A stretch of 39,924 bases of DNA from Deltaproteobacteria bacterium. GTDB lineage: Bacteria > Myxococcota > SpSt-1050 > JACRCP01. A program made the position numbers and the translations under genes. A model generated the notes under the pieces. It did no database searches, was not told the DNA's origin, and was given only the letters and a program-made list of their open reading frames with translations. The stretch is taken from contig JACRCP010000390.1 in NCBI GenBank assembly GCA_016218965.1, forward strand, positions 1 to 39,924, written 5' to 3'. Positions 26,501 through 35,552 of this stretch are shown here, one piece after another; the stretch's first letter is position 1, and each line of letters opens with the position of its first letter.

Positions 26501-28660
26501 ATGATTCGCCTAAACGACATCCTCGACAAGGTGAGCGCGTACAACCCCGCTGCCGACCTCGACCTCATCAAAAAGGCGTACGTCTACTCGGCCAAGCTTC
26601 ACCAGGGACAGGTCCGCAAGTCCGACGAGCCGTACATCATCCACCCGATGGAGGTTGCAGGACTGCTCGCCGACCTCAAGCTCGACGCCCAAAGCCTCGC
26701 CGCCGGAATCCTGCACGACGTCGTCGAGGACACTTTTGCCTCGATCGAGGAGATTGAGGAGATCTTCGGCCGGGACGTGGCCTTCCTCGTGGACGGCGTC
26801 ACCAAGCTCTCGCAGATGACGTTTTCGACCAAGGAGGAGCAGCAGTCCGAGAACTTCCGCAAGATGATCGTGGCGATGGCCAAGGACATCCGGGTCATCC
26901 TCATCAAGCTGTGCGACCGCGTTCACAACATGCGCACGCTCGACCACATGGCTCCCGACAAGAGGGCGCGGATCGCGCAGGAGACGATGGACATTTACGC
27001 CCCGCTCGCCAACCGTCTGGGGATCTCGTGGATCAAGATTGAGCTCGAGGACCTGTCTTTCCGGCACCTCCACCCTCAGGAGTACCAGGATCTCGTCGAC
27101 ACCCTCGCGCAGGGGAGCCGCGAGCGCCAGAAGTTCATCGACGAGGTGCGGTCCATCATCGCCAAAAAGATCGAGGAAAACGGTCTCAAGCCCGAGATCC
27201 ACGGCCGCATCAAGCACCTCTACTCGATCTACCGGAAGATGCGGAGCCAGAACGTGAACCTCGACCAGATCTACGACATCATAGCGTTCCGGGTCCTGAT
27301 GAACACCATCCCGGAGTGCTACGAGGCGCTTGGGCTCATACACTCGATGTGGAAACCCGTGCCGGGCCGGTTCAAGGACTTCATTGCCATCCCAAAGCTC
27401 AACATGTACCAGTCGCTCCACACGACGGTGATCGGGCCGCACGGGGATCGCGTCGAGATCCAGATTCGCACCGCCGAGATGCACCGCGTCGCCGAGCTCG
27501 GCATCGCGGCGCACTGGCGCTACAAGGAGGGCGGGAAGGGGCTTGACGACAAGGACGAGAAACGGTTCGCGTGGCTGCGCCAGCTCATGGAGTGGCAGAA
27601 GGAGCTCAAGGACCCGACCGAGTTCATGGAGTCGGTCAAGCTCGAGATGTTCGCCGACGAGGTCTTCGTATTCACACCCAAGGGCGACGTGGTGGAACTC
27701 CCCCGGGGCGCCACGCCGGTCGATTTCGCATACCACGTCCATACCGACGTCGGGAACCACTGCACGGGCGCCAAGGTCAACGGCCACATCGTCCCGCTCA
27801 AGTACCGCCTGAAAAACGGCGACACCATCGAGGTGGTCACGTCGTCGACACAGAGGCCCAGCCGGGACTGGCTGGCGTTCGTGTCGACCTCCCGGGCCAA
27901 GGCCAAGATCAGGGCGTTTATCAGGGCCGAACAGCGCGAGCGCAGCCGCGATCTGGGACGCGAGATCCTCACGCGCGAACTCAAGAAGTACGGGTTGAAT
28001 CTCCAGAAACTCATCAAGAGCGGCGACATCGTGCGGGTCGCCAAGGAGTTCGAACTGCGCGACTCGGAGGACCTCATCGTCCAGGTGGGCTACGGCAAGC
28101 TCGCGCCGAGCGACATACTCCCGAAGCTGGTCCCGCCCGAGAAACTGGGCGAGCCGGCCCCCGAGCCGCAGGAGTCCAAGCTCGACAAGCTCATCAAAAA
28201 GGTCTCCGGCAAGTCCCGCACCGGCGTGTCGATCCAGGGCGTCGACGACGTGCTCGTCAACTTCGCCAAGTGCTGCAACCCGATCCCCGGCGACAAGATA
28301 ACCGGGTTCGTGACACGGGGGCGCGGGGTCACGGTGCACATAGCGTCGTGCCCCAAGGTCTTCAACTACGAGCCCGAGCGCAGGGTCGACGTGAACTGGA
28401 ACCTCCGCGAGAAGATCATCCGGCCGGTCTGCCTGAAGGTGATGACCGCCGACAGGCCGGGGGTGCTCGCCGGGATCAGCAAGGCGTTCTCCGAGGCCGG
28501 GATAAACATCAGCGAGGCCAACTGCAAGGTGCTCGACGGCGGAGGCGGAGCCATAAACCTCTTCACCGTCGGGATTTCGGACATAGAACAGCTCCGGGGC
28601 GTCATGAAGGCGCTCGAGAAGGTCGACGGCGTCCAGCAGGTGGACCGCGTGGCGCAGTGA
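26501..28660 (+). CDS. Bifunctional (p)ppGpp synthetase/hydrolase, RelA/SpoT family
   Basis: A 719-residue stringent-response enzyme. The HD hydrolase domain (about 1-150) has His48, His72-Asp73 and Glu77-Asp78. The synthetase domain (about 230-340) has YDIIAFRV, VEIQIRT and the GRFKD segment with the RxKD form (Arg290 to Asp293) seen in bifunctional enzymes. TGS (about 395-455) and a C-terminal ACT domain (LKVMTADRPGVLAGISKAFSEAGINI) follow. It therefore probably both makes and breaks (p)ppGpp. TAATAT lies at 26483-26488, 12 bases before the ATG; no ribosome binding site is seen. ridA follows 96 bases later. Confidence 0.95.
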   Translation: MIRLNDILDKVSAYNPAADLDLIKKAYVYSAKLHQGQVRKSDEPYIIHPMEVAGLLADLKLDAQSLAAGILHDVVEDTFASIEEIEEIFGRDVAFLVDGVTKLSQMTFSTKEEQQSENFRKMIVAMAKDIRVILIKLCDRVHNMRTLDHMAPDKRARIAQETMDIYAPLANRLGISWIKIELEDLSFRHLHPQEYQDLVDTLAQGSRERQKFIDEVRSIIAKKIEENGLKPEIHGRIKHLYSIYRKMRSQNVNLDQIYDIIAFRVLMNTIPECYEALGLIHSMWKPVPGRFKDFIAIPKLNMYQSLHTTVIGPHGDRVEIQIRTAEMHRVAELGIAAHWRYKEGGKGLDDKDEKRFAWLRQLMEWQKELKDPTEFMESVKLEMFADEVFVFTPKGDVVELPRGATPVDFAYHVHTDVGNHCTGAKVNGHIVPLKYRLKNGDTIEVVTSSTQRPSRDWLAFVSTSRAKAKIRAFIRAEQRERSRDLGREILTRELKKYGLNLQKLIKSGDIVRVAKEFELRDSEDLIVQVGYGKLAPSDILPKLVPPEKLGEPAPEPQESKLDKLIKKVSGKSRTGVSIQGVDDVLVNFAKCCNPIPGDKITGFVTRGRGVTVHIASCPKVFNYEPERRVDVNWNLREKIIRPVCLKVMTADRPGVLAGISKAFSEAGINISEANCKVLDGGGGAINLFTVGISDIEQLRGVMKALEKVDGVQQVDRVAQ

Positions 28661-28674
28661 CCGACCCCCAAAAA

Positions 28675-28740
28675 CCGCCTTCTCCCTTTGGTCACCCTCT
28701 CCGCGTCGGAGAGGGCCGGGGTGAGGTGGAGAGGGGCCAG
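28675..28740. repeat. Palindromic repeat between rel and ridA
   Basis: CCCTCTCC (28695-28702) and GGAGAGGG (28708-28715) form a hairpin with a 5-base loop, followed by CCGGGGTGAGG. I recognise this as the core of an intergenic palindrome seen widely in GC-rich bacteria. It could act as a terminator or mRNA-stabilising hairpin. Confidence 0.6.
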
Positions 28741-28756
28741 ACAGTGAGGTGATTTC

Positions 28757-29143
28757 ATGCGGGAAAACGTGGCAACCCCGAATGCGCCGGCGGCGATCGG
28801 GCCGTATTCGCAGGCGGTAAAGGTCCGCGCGGCCGAGATGTTGTTCTGCTCGGGACAGATACCGCTTGATCCGGCAACCGGACAGGTCGCCGGCGGCACA
28901 CCGGCCGAACAGGCGCGGCGCGTCATGGAGAACCTCCGGGCGGTGGTCGAGGCCGCGGGATTTTCGATGGATGACATCGTCAAGACGACGATTTACCTTG
29001 CCGACCTCGGGTCGTTTGCCGATGTGAACAAGGTCTACGAGGGGTTCTTCCCGCCCGGCTCGTTTCCCGCACGCGCCACTGTCCAGGTTGCCGCTCTTCC
29101 CAAGGGCGCCGCGGTGGAGATAGACGCGTTCGCGGCAAGGTGA
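28757..29143 (+). CDS. ridA: RidA family enamine/imine deaminase
   Basis: A 128-residue protein that hydrolyses reactive enamine/imine intermediates made by PLP enzymes. APAAIGPYSQAVKV, LFCSGQIPLDPATGQ and the C-terminal ARATVQVAALPKGAAVEIDAFA match the YjgF/RidA/UK114 family. The Arg in ARATV is the usual catalytic anion-binding residue. GTGAGGTG lies just before the ATG. It is probably transcribed with the upstream rel gene. Confidence 0.95.
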   Translation: MRENVATPNAPAAIGPYSQAVKVRAAEMLFCSGQIPLDPATGQVAGGTPAEQARRVMENLRAVVEAAGFSMDDIVKTTIYLADLGSFADVNKVYEGFFPPGSFPARATVQVAALPKGAAVEIDAFAAR

Positions 29144-29148
29144 CGCCC

Positions 29149-29177
29149 TTTACATCCCGAACGGTTTCGCATAGGGT
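29149..29177 (+). promoter_or_regulatory. Promoter for the phosphofructokinase gene
   Basis: TTTACA (29149-29154) and TAGGGT (29172-29177), 17-base spacing, about 33 bases before the start codon. Confidence 0.45.
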
Positions 29178-29210
29178 ACGCGCATCGTTTGTCAAACGGA
29201 GGGTCTACGG

Positions 29211-30275
29211 ATGAAGAACATCGGAGTGCTCACCGGCGGAGGCGACTGCCCGGGCCTCAACGCGGCGATTCGCGCAGTCGTCCGCCATTCGATTGACACC
29301 TACTCGTTCAACGTGATCGGCTTCAAGCGCGGATGGGCGGGCCTTCTCGAGGGCCTGGTCGAGCCCCTCACGAAATACGCGGTGTCGGGGATCCTGCCCA
29401 AGGGCGGAACCATCCTCGGCACGTCGCGGACCAACCCCGACAAGGTAGAGGACGGCTACCTCAAGATCAGGGAGAACTTCAGGAAGTTCGGGCTGGACGC
29501 CATCATCTCGATCGGCGGCAACGACACGCTCGGCGTGGCCGCGAATCTTCAAATCAAGTACGACGTCCCCTGCGTCTGCGTTCCCAAGACCATCGACAAC
29601 GACGTGGCGTGCACCGACTTCACCATCGGCTTCGACACCGCGGTGAGCATAGCGACCGCGGCCATCGACAACCTGCACTCGACGGCCGAATCACACGATC
29701 GCGTCATGGTGGTCGAGGTCATGGGACGGCACGCGGGCTGGATCGCCGCGTTTTCTGGGATAGCCGGGGGGGCCGACATCATCCTCGTGCCCGAGAAGCC
29801 GTTCAACATGGACGAGGTGTGCGAGATCCTCAAGAAGAGGCACAAACGCCGCGGACGCTCGTTCTCGATCATCGTGGCGGCCGAGGGCGCCACGTCGGAC
29901 GACGGGGCCATCTCTGCCAAATCCGCCAAGACCGACCCGTTCGGCAACATCATCCTGGGAGGGCTGGGCGTGACGCTCTCGCACGAGATCGAAAAAAAGA
30001 CGGGGTTTGAAACCCGCTACGTGATTTTGGGGCACACACAGCGCGGCGGGACGCCGACTCCTGTCGATCGGATCCTCGCGACGAGGTTCGGCGTGCGGGC
30101 GGTGGATCTCGTCGCGCGCGGCGAAACCGGCAAGATGGTCGGAACCTCGGGCGGGAGCATAGTCCAGGTGCCGGTGCTCGACATAGTCGAGACCGACAAG
30201 AAGGGTTTCTACAAAGGGAAGACCAAGACCCTTGACATGGAGTTCTACGAAACCGCCAAGGTGTTTTTTGGTTGA
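29211..30275 (+). CDS. pfp: 6-phosphofructokinase, predicted pyrophosphate-dependent
   Basis: It phosphorylates fructose 6-phosphate to fructose 1,6-bisphosphate. The 354-residue product shows GVLTGGGDCPGLNAAIR, PKGGTILGTSR, PKTIDND (125-131, catalytic Asp129) and MGRHAGWIA. Two positions decide the phosphate donor: GGNDT at 102-106, where ATP enzymes have GGDGS, and Lys126, where ATP enzymes have Gly (PGTIDND). Asp and Lys at these places are the marks of PPi-dependent PFK, so I infer a reversible PPi-using enzyme. The ATG has GGAGG eight bases upstream and a promoter at 29149-29177. Confidence 0.88.
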   Translation: MKNIGVLTGGGDCPGLNAAIRAVVRHSIDTYSFNVIGFKRGWAGLLEGLVEPLTKYAVSGILPKGGTILGTSRTNPDKVEDGYLKIRENFRKFGLDAIISIGGNDTLGVAANLQIKYDVPCVCVPKTIDNDVACTDFTIGFDTAVSIATAAIDNLHSTAESHDRVMVVEVMGRHAGWIAAFSGIAGGADIILVPEKPFNMDEVCEILKKRHKRRGRSFSIIVAAEGATSDDGAISAKSAKTDPFGNIILGGLGVTLSHEIEKKTGFETRYVILGHTQRGGTPTPVDRILATRFGVRAVDLVARGETGKMVGTSGGSIVQVPVLDIVETDKKGFYKGKTKTLDMEFYETAKVFFG

Positions 30276-30278
30276 TGG

Positions 30279-30308
30279 TTGAAACGCGGGGTGAAGTTGT
30301 CATATAGT
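30279..30308 (+). promoter_or_regulatory. Promoter for the secreted CsgG-like protein gene
   Basis: TTGAAA (30279-30284) and TATAGT (30303-30308), 18-base spacing, 41 bases before the start codon. TGGTTGA occurs twice just upstream. Confidence 0.5.
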
Positions 30309-30349
30309 CCAAAGGCGAAACGATCGCATCTTGAGAAAAGGGGTGACGC

Positions 30350-31444
30350 ATGAACTGGTGCCGCCGCGAAGGCTTGAAGAGAACCCTCCTCGTTTCTTGT
30401 GTCCTCCTGACCGCCGTGGCGTTCGTTCTTTCCGGCACGGATGCGTTTGCACAGGCGAAGGGAGGCAAGAAGGGAGAGCCTGCAAAAAAAGACACCGCGC
30501 CCGCCAAGGCCGAACCGGCCCCGGCCTCCGACTCCGCCAAGGCTGCGTCGGACAAGCCGCAGCCGGCGCCCGAGGCGAAGCCTTCGCCGCCGCCCGAGCC
30601 GCCCAAACCCAAGCGCCAGGTCGTGACGCGCGTGGCTGTGTACGACCTCCAGAGCGCCGGCGACATCAAGCCCAGAACTGCGGTGATCGTGTCCGAGGCC
30701 ATCCTTGCCGAGATCCGCAAACTCGAAGGCATCTCGGCGGTCGGAATGAAGGAAATCATGGAGATGCTCGCCTTCGAGCAAAAGAAACAGTTCGTCGGCT
30801 GCGACTCGGTGAGCTGCCTCGTCGAGCTGGCCGGCGCCCTGGGCGTGGACGAGCTTATCACCGGCAACCTGGGAGCCATGGGCGACTCGCACATCATCAC
30901 GGTCAAGCGCATGGACCTTGCGTCGGCCGAAACCCAAAAATCAATCTCCAAAAACCTCAAGAAGGGCGACGGCGAGGAGTTCCTCGCCGTCGTCGGCGAC
31001 GTGAACAAGGAGATGTTTCCCGACAAGAAGTACAAGGCCGGCGCGACTCCCGGGGTGACAAAAGAGATGGCCAAGCGGCTCTCGCGGCCGCCGCTCCCGC
31101 GCTGGGCGTTTTTCACGACCGCGGGCGTGGCCGTCGCCGCGGCCGGCGCGGGGGCGTTCTTCGGCATGCAGGGGCAGAGCGCACTGGACGACTACAACAG
31201 CCTCGTCGATCAGTCCAAGGCCAACGTCGTTCAGGGAGCCGATCTCAACAAGAAGATGAGCGCCGTCGAGAACGCCAACACCAACGCAAACATTTCGTTC
31301 ATCGTCGCCGGAACGCTTGCGGCCGCGGCGATAGCCGAGTTCTTCTTCACCGACTGGCACCCCGAGCCCGAACGGCCTGCCGTGACCCCCGTCGCCGATC
31401 CCAGGACCGGTACCCGCGGCGTGGCTCTAAGCTGGCAGTGGTGA
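30350..31444 (+). CDS. Secreted protein with CsgG-like core and Pro-rich linker
   Basis: A 364-residue product with a signal peptide (RTLLVSCVLLTAVAFVLSG, cut after DAFA). A Pro/Ala/Lys linker (about 35-88) follows, then a core like CsgG- or FlgO-type proteins: VVTRVAVYDLQSAGDIKP, a helix with EQKKQFVGCDSVSCLVELAGALGVDELITGNLG, and ITVKRMDL. Two hydrophobic segments follow at about 252-270 and 305-322. The CDSVSCL block is common in myxobacterial and other deltaproteobacterial envelope proteins. The function is unknown. AGGGGTG lies just before the ATG. Confidence 0.75.
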   Translation: MNWCRREGLKRTLLVSCVLLTAVAFVLSGTDAFAQAKGGKKGEPAKKDTAPAKAEPAPASDSAKAASDKPQPAPEAKPSPPPEPPKPKRQVVTRVAVYDLQSAGDIKPRTAVIVSEAILAEIRKLEGISAVGMKEIMEMLAFEQKKQFVGCDSVSCLVELAGALGVDELITGNLGAMGDSHIITVKRMDLASAETQKSISKNLKKGDGEEFLAVVGDVNKEMFPDKKYKAGATPGVTKEMAKRLSRPPLPRWAFFTTAGVAVAAAGAGAFFGMQGQSALDDYNSLVDQSKANVVQGADLNKKMSAVENANTNANISFIVAGTLAAAAIAEFFFTDWHPEPERPAVTPVADPRTGTRGVALSWQW

Positions 31445-31468
31445 CAGCGGGGCGCAAGGCTCGTCAGC

Positions 31469-31569
31469 CACGAAACAGCACGAAAGGCACGAAACTCGGG
31501 GACGGGCAGGCGGTTGGCGGTACGTTGTAGCGCCAGGCACTGGCCGCTGGCCACCGATCACTTGTCACT
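31469..31569. repeat. CACGAAA units and a degenerate heptamer array in a convergent gap
   Basis: CACGAAA recurs at 31469, 31479 and 31488. Then AGGCACT, GGCCGCT, GGCCACC, GATCACT and TGTCACT run from 31535 to 31569 with a 7-base period; the last units overlap the mlaC stop on the minus strand. No T-rich terminator is seen in the gap. Confidence 0.65.
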
Positions 31570-32163
31570 CTTCTTTGTTTCTTCCAGCTTGTCCTTCATT
31601 TTCCTGACGAGCGCGGCGTAGCTCTGGTCCTTGATGATCTTGTTGAACTCGCTCTTGTACGTGCGGAGCGTCGAGACCTCGTCTATCAGGAGGTCGAAGC
31701 AAAGCCACCTGTCGCCCTTTTTGTGCAGCTTGAAGCCGACGTTGACCGACCCGGCCTTCGCCGAGAGTTTTGTGAGCACGTACGCGTCGCCGCCGTCGTC
31801 CGATTCCTCGAGGAACTCCACCGAGTAGTCGGCGTTGCCGCTTATCTTTCCAAGATAGCTCGCCTCAATCAGGTCTTTTAGGATCCCGGCGAACTCGGTC
31901 TTCTCGGCGTCCGAGCGCTCGTCCCAGAACTTCGCCATCGCGCGCCGCGCAAGCTCGGTATAGTCGAGGAACTGCGTCACGACCGTGCGCACCTCTTCCT
32001 TTATCTTTTTTTCGGCCGCCGAGCCTTTAGCGGCGGGCTTTGCCACGGCCTTCTTGATTTTGGCCGATGCGCCCTCCAGCGCCTCTTTGGGCGATCCGGC
32101 ACCGGCGGGCAGTCCGGCGAGAAGGGCAAGCACAAATGCCAATGCTGGTGCGATTCGATTCAT
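31558..32163 (-). CDS. mlaC: MlaC/Ttg2D family phospholipid-binding protein
   Basis: A 201-residue periplasmic protein (signal peptide MNRIAPALAFVLALLAGLPAGAG) of the MlaC family. The family carries phospholipids between inner- and outer-membrane complexes. VTQFLDYTELARRAMAKFWDERSDAEKTEFAGILKDLIEASYLGKI is the family signature. It continues to DLLIDEVSTLRTYKSEFNKIIKD near the C-terminus. GGAGG lies upstream of ATG 32163. No other mla genes are in the window. It follows the TolC-like gene on the same strand, with a palindromic hairpin in the 108-base gap. Confidence 0.9.
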   Translation of the reverse strand: MNRIAPALAFVLALLAGLPAGAGSPKEALEGASAKIKKAVAKPAAKGSAAEKKIKEEVRTVVTQFLDYTELARRAMAKFWDERSDAEKTEFAGILKDLIEASYLGKISGNADYSVEFLEESDDGGDAYVLTKLSAKAGSVNVGFKLHKKGDRWLCFDLLIDEVSTLRTYKSEFNKIIKDQSYAALVRKMKDKLEETKKSDK

Positions 32164-32194
32164 ACGATTTCCTCCGGCGGATGACTTCGATGGG

Positions 32195-32222
32195 TGCCAC
32201 GGACAAACCCTGTTTGTCCGTG
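32195..32222. repeat. Third CACGGACAA-family hairpin
   Basis: CACGGACAAA (32198-32207) and TTTGTCCGTG (32213-32222) form a 10-bp stem with a 5-base loop. The hairpin is preceded by GGTGC as in the 1945-2023 copies. It lies between the TolC-like gene and mlaC. Confidence 0.75.
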
Positions 32223-32271
32223 CGTCCGGGTTCGTCACGTCCTTGATACGCAAGGGCCGCCCGATCTCCGA

Positions 32272-33627
32272 TCACCGGCCGGTGCCCTTCCCGCTCGCCA
32301 GTTCCAGTTCCGCGAGCGCAACCCTGGCCTCGTAGGCCGCCTTGAGCTGCTGGATCCTGCCTTGCGCCTGTGCGACGAGGGCTTCCAGGAGATCGCGCGT
32401 GTCGCCCACCCCTATGTTGTAATTCAGCATCGAGGCCGCGAGCCATTTCCTGGCCGCCTTCGCGCCGTCCTTGTAGGCAAGCCAGTTCGCGCGGGCGTGC
32501 ACGTAGTCGGCGTGGGCCTTCCTGACCTGCAAGGCGGCGCCCCGTGCGGCGAGCGCCGACTGGAACCTGAGTTTCGAGAGCTCGGCGCGGGCCTGCTCCT
32601 CCTGCGCGAGCTTGATCCCGACGTCAAGCTCCAGCCGAAGCCCCAGCCCCACGGCGCCGCCGAGGTAGTTGAGATCGTCGCGCACCAACGGGTTGCCGGT
32701 ATCGAACTGGACGCTGCTTTGCGAGAAACGAAGTCCGCCTCCCACAAACAGGTTCGGGTAGTACAGGCGGCCCGCGGCATCGGCAAGGCTCGAGCGCGCC
32801 TTGACCGCGTGCCCCAGCGCGCGGAGGTCCGGCCTCGCCGCCGTCTCGCCAAGGTGGCCCGATACGGGACCCGGTTCGGGAAGTCCGGCCTCGATGTCGA
32901 GGGGCTTGGCGGTCACCTGCTCGTCCTCGTCCGCGCCGATCATCACGCGGAGCGCTGCCTCGGCCACCGCCAGGCCCTTTTTTGTTTCCTGAAACCGGCT
33001 CTCGAGTTCGGCCGCGTAGAAATCGATCTTGAAGAGGTCCTTTTCGGTCGCCTGCGGGTCATCGGCGGCAAGGAGGTCCTTGATTTTTTTCCGCGCCTCT
33101 CTGAGTTTGTCCTTCCCGTCTTCGAGGACCGCGATGACCTCCCGCGCGGCGATCACGCCGTAGTACGCCTTTCGGGTATCAAGGACGACTGCGTCACGTG
33201 CAGCCGCAATGCCTGCGGTCGCCGCGTCTATTCCGCTCCCCGCGGCATCCAGGATTGATCCCAGCCTCCCGAAGGTGTAGAGCGGCCAGACGACGTCCAC
33301 GGACCCCTGGACTATGACTCCCGCGCCGGTGACCCCCAAAGACCCCAGGTTGCTCGCGTCGGTGACCCGATCGACCTTTTTCGATTCGGGCGCGACCGGC
33401 CCGCCGCCCATGACCGTCGCCGACACGTTCGGCAGCCAGAAGGCGGACTGCGCCTCGTGGTATTTGCCCCGGTAGTAGTCCAGATCGGCCTCGGCGGCCT
33501 TGACCTTTTCATTTCGTTCGAGGGCGAGACTTATGCACTCGTCGAGGGTGTATTCCGCCGCCGCGGCCCCCGCCGGGACCGCCGCGAACAGGAACAGCGC
33601 CGCCGTTATGATTGATGCCCGGGCCAC
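32272..33627 (-). CDS. TolC-family outer-membrane channel protein
   Basis: A 451-residue outer-membrane efflux protein of the TolC/OEP family. It has a signal peptide (SIITAALFLFAAVPAGAAAA), then YTLDECISLALERNEKVKAAEADLDYYRG, the classic start of the family's long alpha-helical barrel repeats. The second repeat shows ARPDLRALGHAVKARSSLADAAGRLYYPNL, and the C-terminal helix ends near VALAELELASGKG. The partner pump is not in the window. The start is GTG 33627 with no ribosome binding site, and a promoter ends eight bases upstream. The neighbouring mlaC suggests a lipid-transport context, which is inference. Confidence 0.88.
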   Translation of the reverse strand: MARASIITAALFLFAAVPAGAAAAEYTLDECISLALERNEKVKAAEADLDYYRGKYHEAQSAFWLPNVSATVMGGGPVAPESKKVDRVTDASNLGSLGVTGAGVIVQGSVDVVWPLYTFGRLGSILDAAGSGIDAATAGIAAARDAVVLDTRKAYYGVIAAREVIAVLEDGKDKLREARKKIKDLLAADDPQATEKDLFKIDFYAAELESRFQETKKGLAVAEAALRVMIGADEDEQVTAKPLDIEAGLPEPGPVSGHLGETAARPDLRALGHAVKARSSLADAAGRLYYPNLFVGGGLRFSQSSVQFDTGNPLVRDDLNYLGGAVGLGLRLELDVGIKLAQEEQARAELSKLRFQSALAARGAALQVRKAHADYVHARANWLAYKDGAKAARKWLAASMLNYNIGVGDTRDLLEALVAQAQGRIQQLKAAYEARVALAELELASGKGTGR

Positions 33628-33635
33628 GGGCGCCG

Positions 33636-33664
33636 ATTATGCCGCCGCCGGACCGAAATGTCCA
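33636..33664 (-). promoter_or_regulatory. Promoter for the TolC-like gene, leaderless layout
   Basis: On the minus strand TGGACA (33659-33664) and CATAAT (33636-33641) are 17 bases apart. The -10 box ends eight bases before the GTG start. The rest of the 286-base gap to ribD contains only short GC-rich hairpins (33857-33906), with no clear terminator. Confidence 0.5.
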
Positions 33665-33913
33665 CTTGCGAAGGAGAATTGAGTGCATCTCCGATTTTGG
33701 GGAATACGAAACTGACTCCCGGATTGGCCGGGCCGCCACCTGCCCGGTGCCCGTTCTGAACCGCGCGGGAGGCAACTTGGTTTGCTCCCGGCCGCGCGCG
33801 CCGGACAGGCAGAACGTGCGCCGGGCAGGCGTCGCCCCGGCCTTCGCGTCACCCCGGTTGCGGGGATGCACCCAGGAGAATCGGGCGCATCCCGGTTTCC
33901 GGGACTGCCAGGT

Positions 33914-35020
33914 CTACCGGCCCGCTGGGCGGGCGGTGATGTGGAAGTCGTCGCCGACGCGCTCGAAGGAACGGACGACAAGGCGGCGGGCGGCGCGTAC
34001 CGTCCCAACGCCTTCGCCGCCCACGAACGGCCTTGCGCCGGCGCCGCCCAGCAGCATCGGGGCGACGAAGAGATGGATCTCGTCAAAAAAGCCTTGATCC
34101 ACGAACGCTCCGTGGACGCCCGATCCGCCCTCGACGAGCAGGTGCGTGACGTCCCTTTCACCGAGGATCACAAGCAGCCTTTTCAGATCGGCCCCGTTGC
34201 CGCGCCCGGGGACCCGCACGATTTCAACGCCGTGCGCACGAAGCTCGGCGGCGCGCGCCTCGGGCGGGTTTTTTGACGCGAAAACGGCAACCGGACCTGT
34301 CTTGTCACGGTACATCTTTGCGCCGGGACCAACATCGAGGCGCCAGTCGAGCACGACGCGGAGCGGAGGCTTTTTGCGCGCGGCGCCGGGGATGCGCACC
34401 GTGAGTAGCGGGTTGTCGTGAAGGACGGTCCCCGCCCCGACGAGAATTGCGTCGGCCTCGAACCGCAGGCGGTGCCCGATCAGGCGGGACCGCTCCGACG
34501 ATATCCATTTGGAGTCGCCCGTCCGCGTCGCGATCTTTCCGTCAAGGCTCGCGGCAGCCTTGATTGTGATCCAGGGCAGGCCCGTCTTTGCCCACTTGAG
34601 GAACGCGCGATTGAGATCGCTGCACTCCGCTTCGAGAATACCCGCGTTTAGCTTGATCCCGGCGCGCGAAAGCCGCAAGGCGCCGCCGCCCTTCACGCGC
34701 GGGTTTGGGTCCCGGCACCCGAAGAACACGCGGCGAATCCCTGCATCAATGATGCGCTCGGTGCACGGCCCCGTCCGTCCGGAGTGGTTGCAGGGCTCAA
34801 GCGTGCAATACAGGTCGGCGCCGCGGGCCGCTTCTCCGGCTTCTTCGATTGCGACGAACTCGGCGTGGGGCGTCCCCGCCCTGCGGTGCCACCCGCGCCC
34901 GACCACGCGCCCGTGCCTCACGACCAAAGCGCCAACGGCGGGATTCGGCGAGGTGAGGCCGACGCCCCTGCGGGCGAGGGAGAGGGCCTCCATCATGAAC
35001 TTTTCGGGTTTCGCCTCCAT
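33914..35020 (-). CDS. ribD: Bifunctional riboflavin biosynthesis deaminase/reductase
   Basis: It performs the second and third steps of riboflavin synthesis. The N-terminal zinc deaminase domain has TSPNPAVGALVV, HAE (TPHAEFVAI) and PCNHSGRTGPC. The C-terminal NADPH-dependent reductase domain has AASLDGKIAT, ILVGAGTVLHDNPLLTVR and LLVEGGSGVHGAFVDQ. At 368 aa the length is normal. The ATG lies six bases after the nrdR stop, and nrdR-ribD order is common. No ribE/ribBA/ribH follows here, and no FMN riboswitch is seen, so the rest of the pathway must be elsewhere. Confidence 0.96.
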   Translation of the reverse strand: MEAKPEKFMMEALSLARRGVGLTSPNPAVGALVVRHGRVVGRGWHRRAGTPHAEFVAIEEAGEAARGADLYCTLEPCNHSGRTGPCTERIIDAGIRRVFFGCRDPNPRVKGGGALRLSRAGIKLNAGILEAECSDLNRAFLKWAKTGLPWITIKAAASLDGKIATRTGDSKWISSERSRLIGHRLRFEADAILVGAGTVLHDNPLLTVRIPGAARKKPPLRVVLDWRLDVGPGAKMYRDKTGPVAVFASKNPPEARAAELRAHGVEIVRVPGRGNGADLKRLLVILGERDVTHLLVEGGSGVHGAFVDQGFFDEIHLFVAPMLLGGAGARPFVGGEGVGTVRAARRLVVRSFERVGDDFHITARPAGR

Positions 35021-35026
35021 GCCGCC

Positions 35027-35533
35027 TCAGTCCCGCCGATGAATCGGTGGGCTATTCCGCTTCGCCGGCGCAGCCTTTTCCTTTTCGTTTAGGAGATCCT
35101 TGAGCTCGCGCATGAATTCGTTTATGTCCCGAAACGATCGGTAGACGCTGGCGAAGCGCACGTACGCGACCTCGTCCGTCTTCTGAAGCCGCGCCATGAC
35201 CTCCTCGCCGATCTCGCGCGACTGGATCTCGCGGTCGCCGCGCTCCTGAAACTTTTTCTCGACCTCTTCACAGATCGCCTCGAGCACCTCGGTTCCGTAC
35301 GGCCTCTTCTCGAAGGCCTTTTTGAGCCCCGCTATCAGCTTTGTGCGCTGGTATTCCTCGCGGCGCCCGTCCTTCTTGACGACCTGCGGGGTCTGCAGTT
35401 CGACGCGCTCATAAGTCGTGAAGCGCCGGCTGCACGCCTCGCATTCGCGCCGCCTGCGGATGAGCCCCCCGTCCTTCGCGAGGCGCGAGTCCACGACCCT
35501 GTTGCTGAGCTTGGCGCAGTACGGACAGCGCAT
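35027..35533 (-). CDS. nrdR: Transcriptional repressor NrdR
   Basis: A nucleotide-sensing repressor of ribonucleotide reductase genes. The 168-residue product has the N-terminal zinc ribbon (MRCPYC, CEAC), RRRRECEACSRRFTTYER, then the ATP-cone with VVKKDGRREEYQRTKLIAGLKKAFEKRP and VAYVRFASVYRSFRDINEFMREL. A charged C-terminal tail of about 15 residues is beyond the common end. ATG 35533 is chosen because the family always begins MRCPxC; no ribosome binding site is apparent. A heptamer array (35553-35583) sits just upstream, between it and comEB. Confidence 0.95.
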   Translation of the reverse strand: MRCPYCAKLSNRVVDSRLAKDGGLIRRRRECEACSRRFTTYERVELQTPQVVKKDGRREEYQRTKLIAGLKKAFEKRPYGTEVLEAICEEVEKKFQERGDREIQSREIGEEVMARLQKTDEVAYVRFASVYRSFRDINEFMRELKDLLNEKEKAAPAKRNSPPIHRRD

Positions 35534-35552
35534 CAGAACAACCAGGCGAGAG

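Noticed and set aside
26510..28339. Minus-strand frame across the rel gene (609 codons)
   Set aside because: Mirrors the codons of the conserved RelA/SpoT gene, with no independent start signal or motif.
33628..33913. Possible FMN riboswitch near ribD
   Set aside because: It lies downstream of ribD, not upstream, and lacks the conserved RFN-element pattern.
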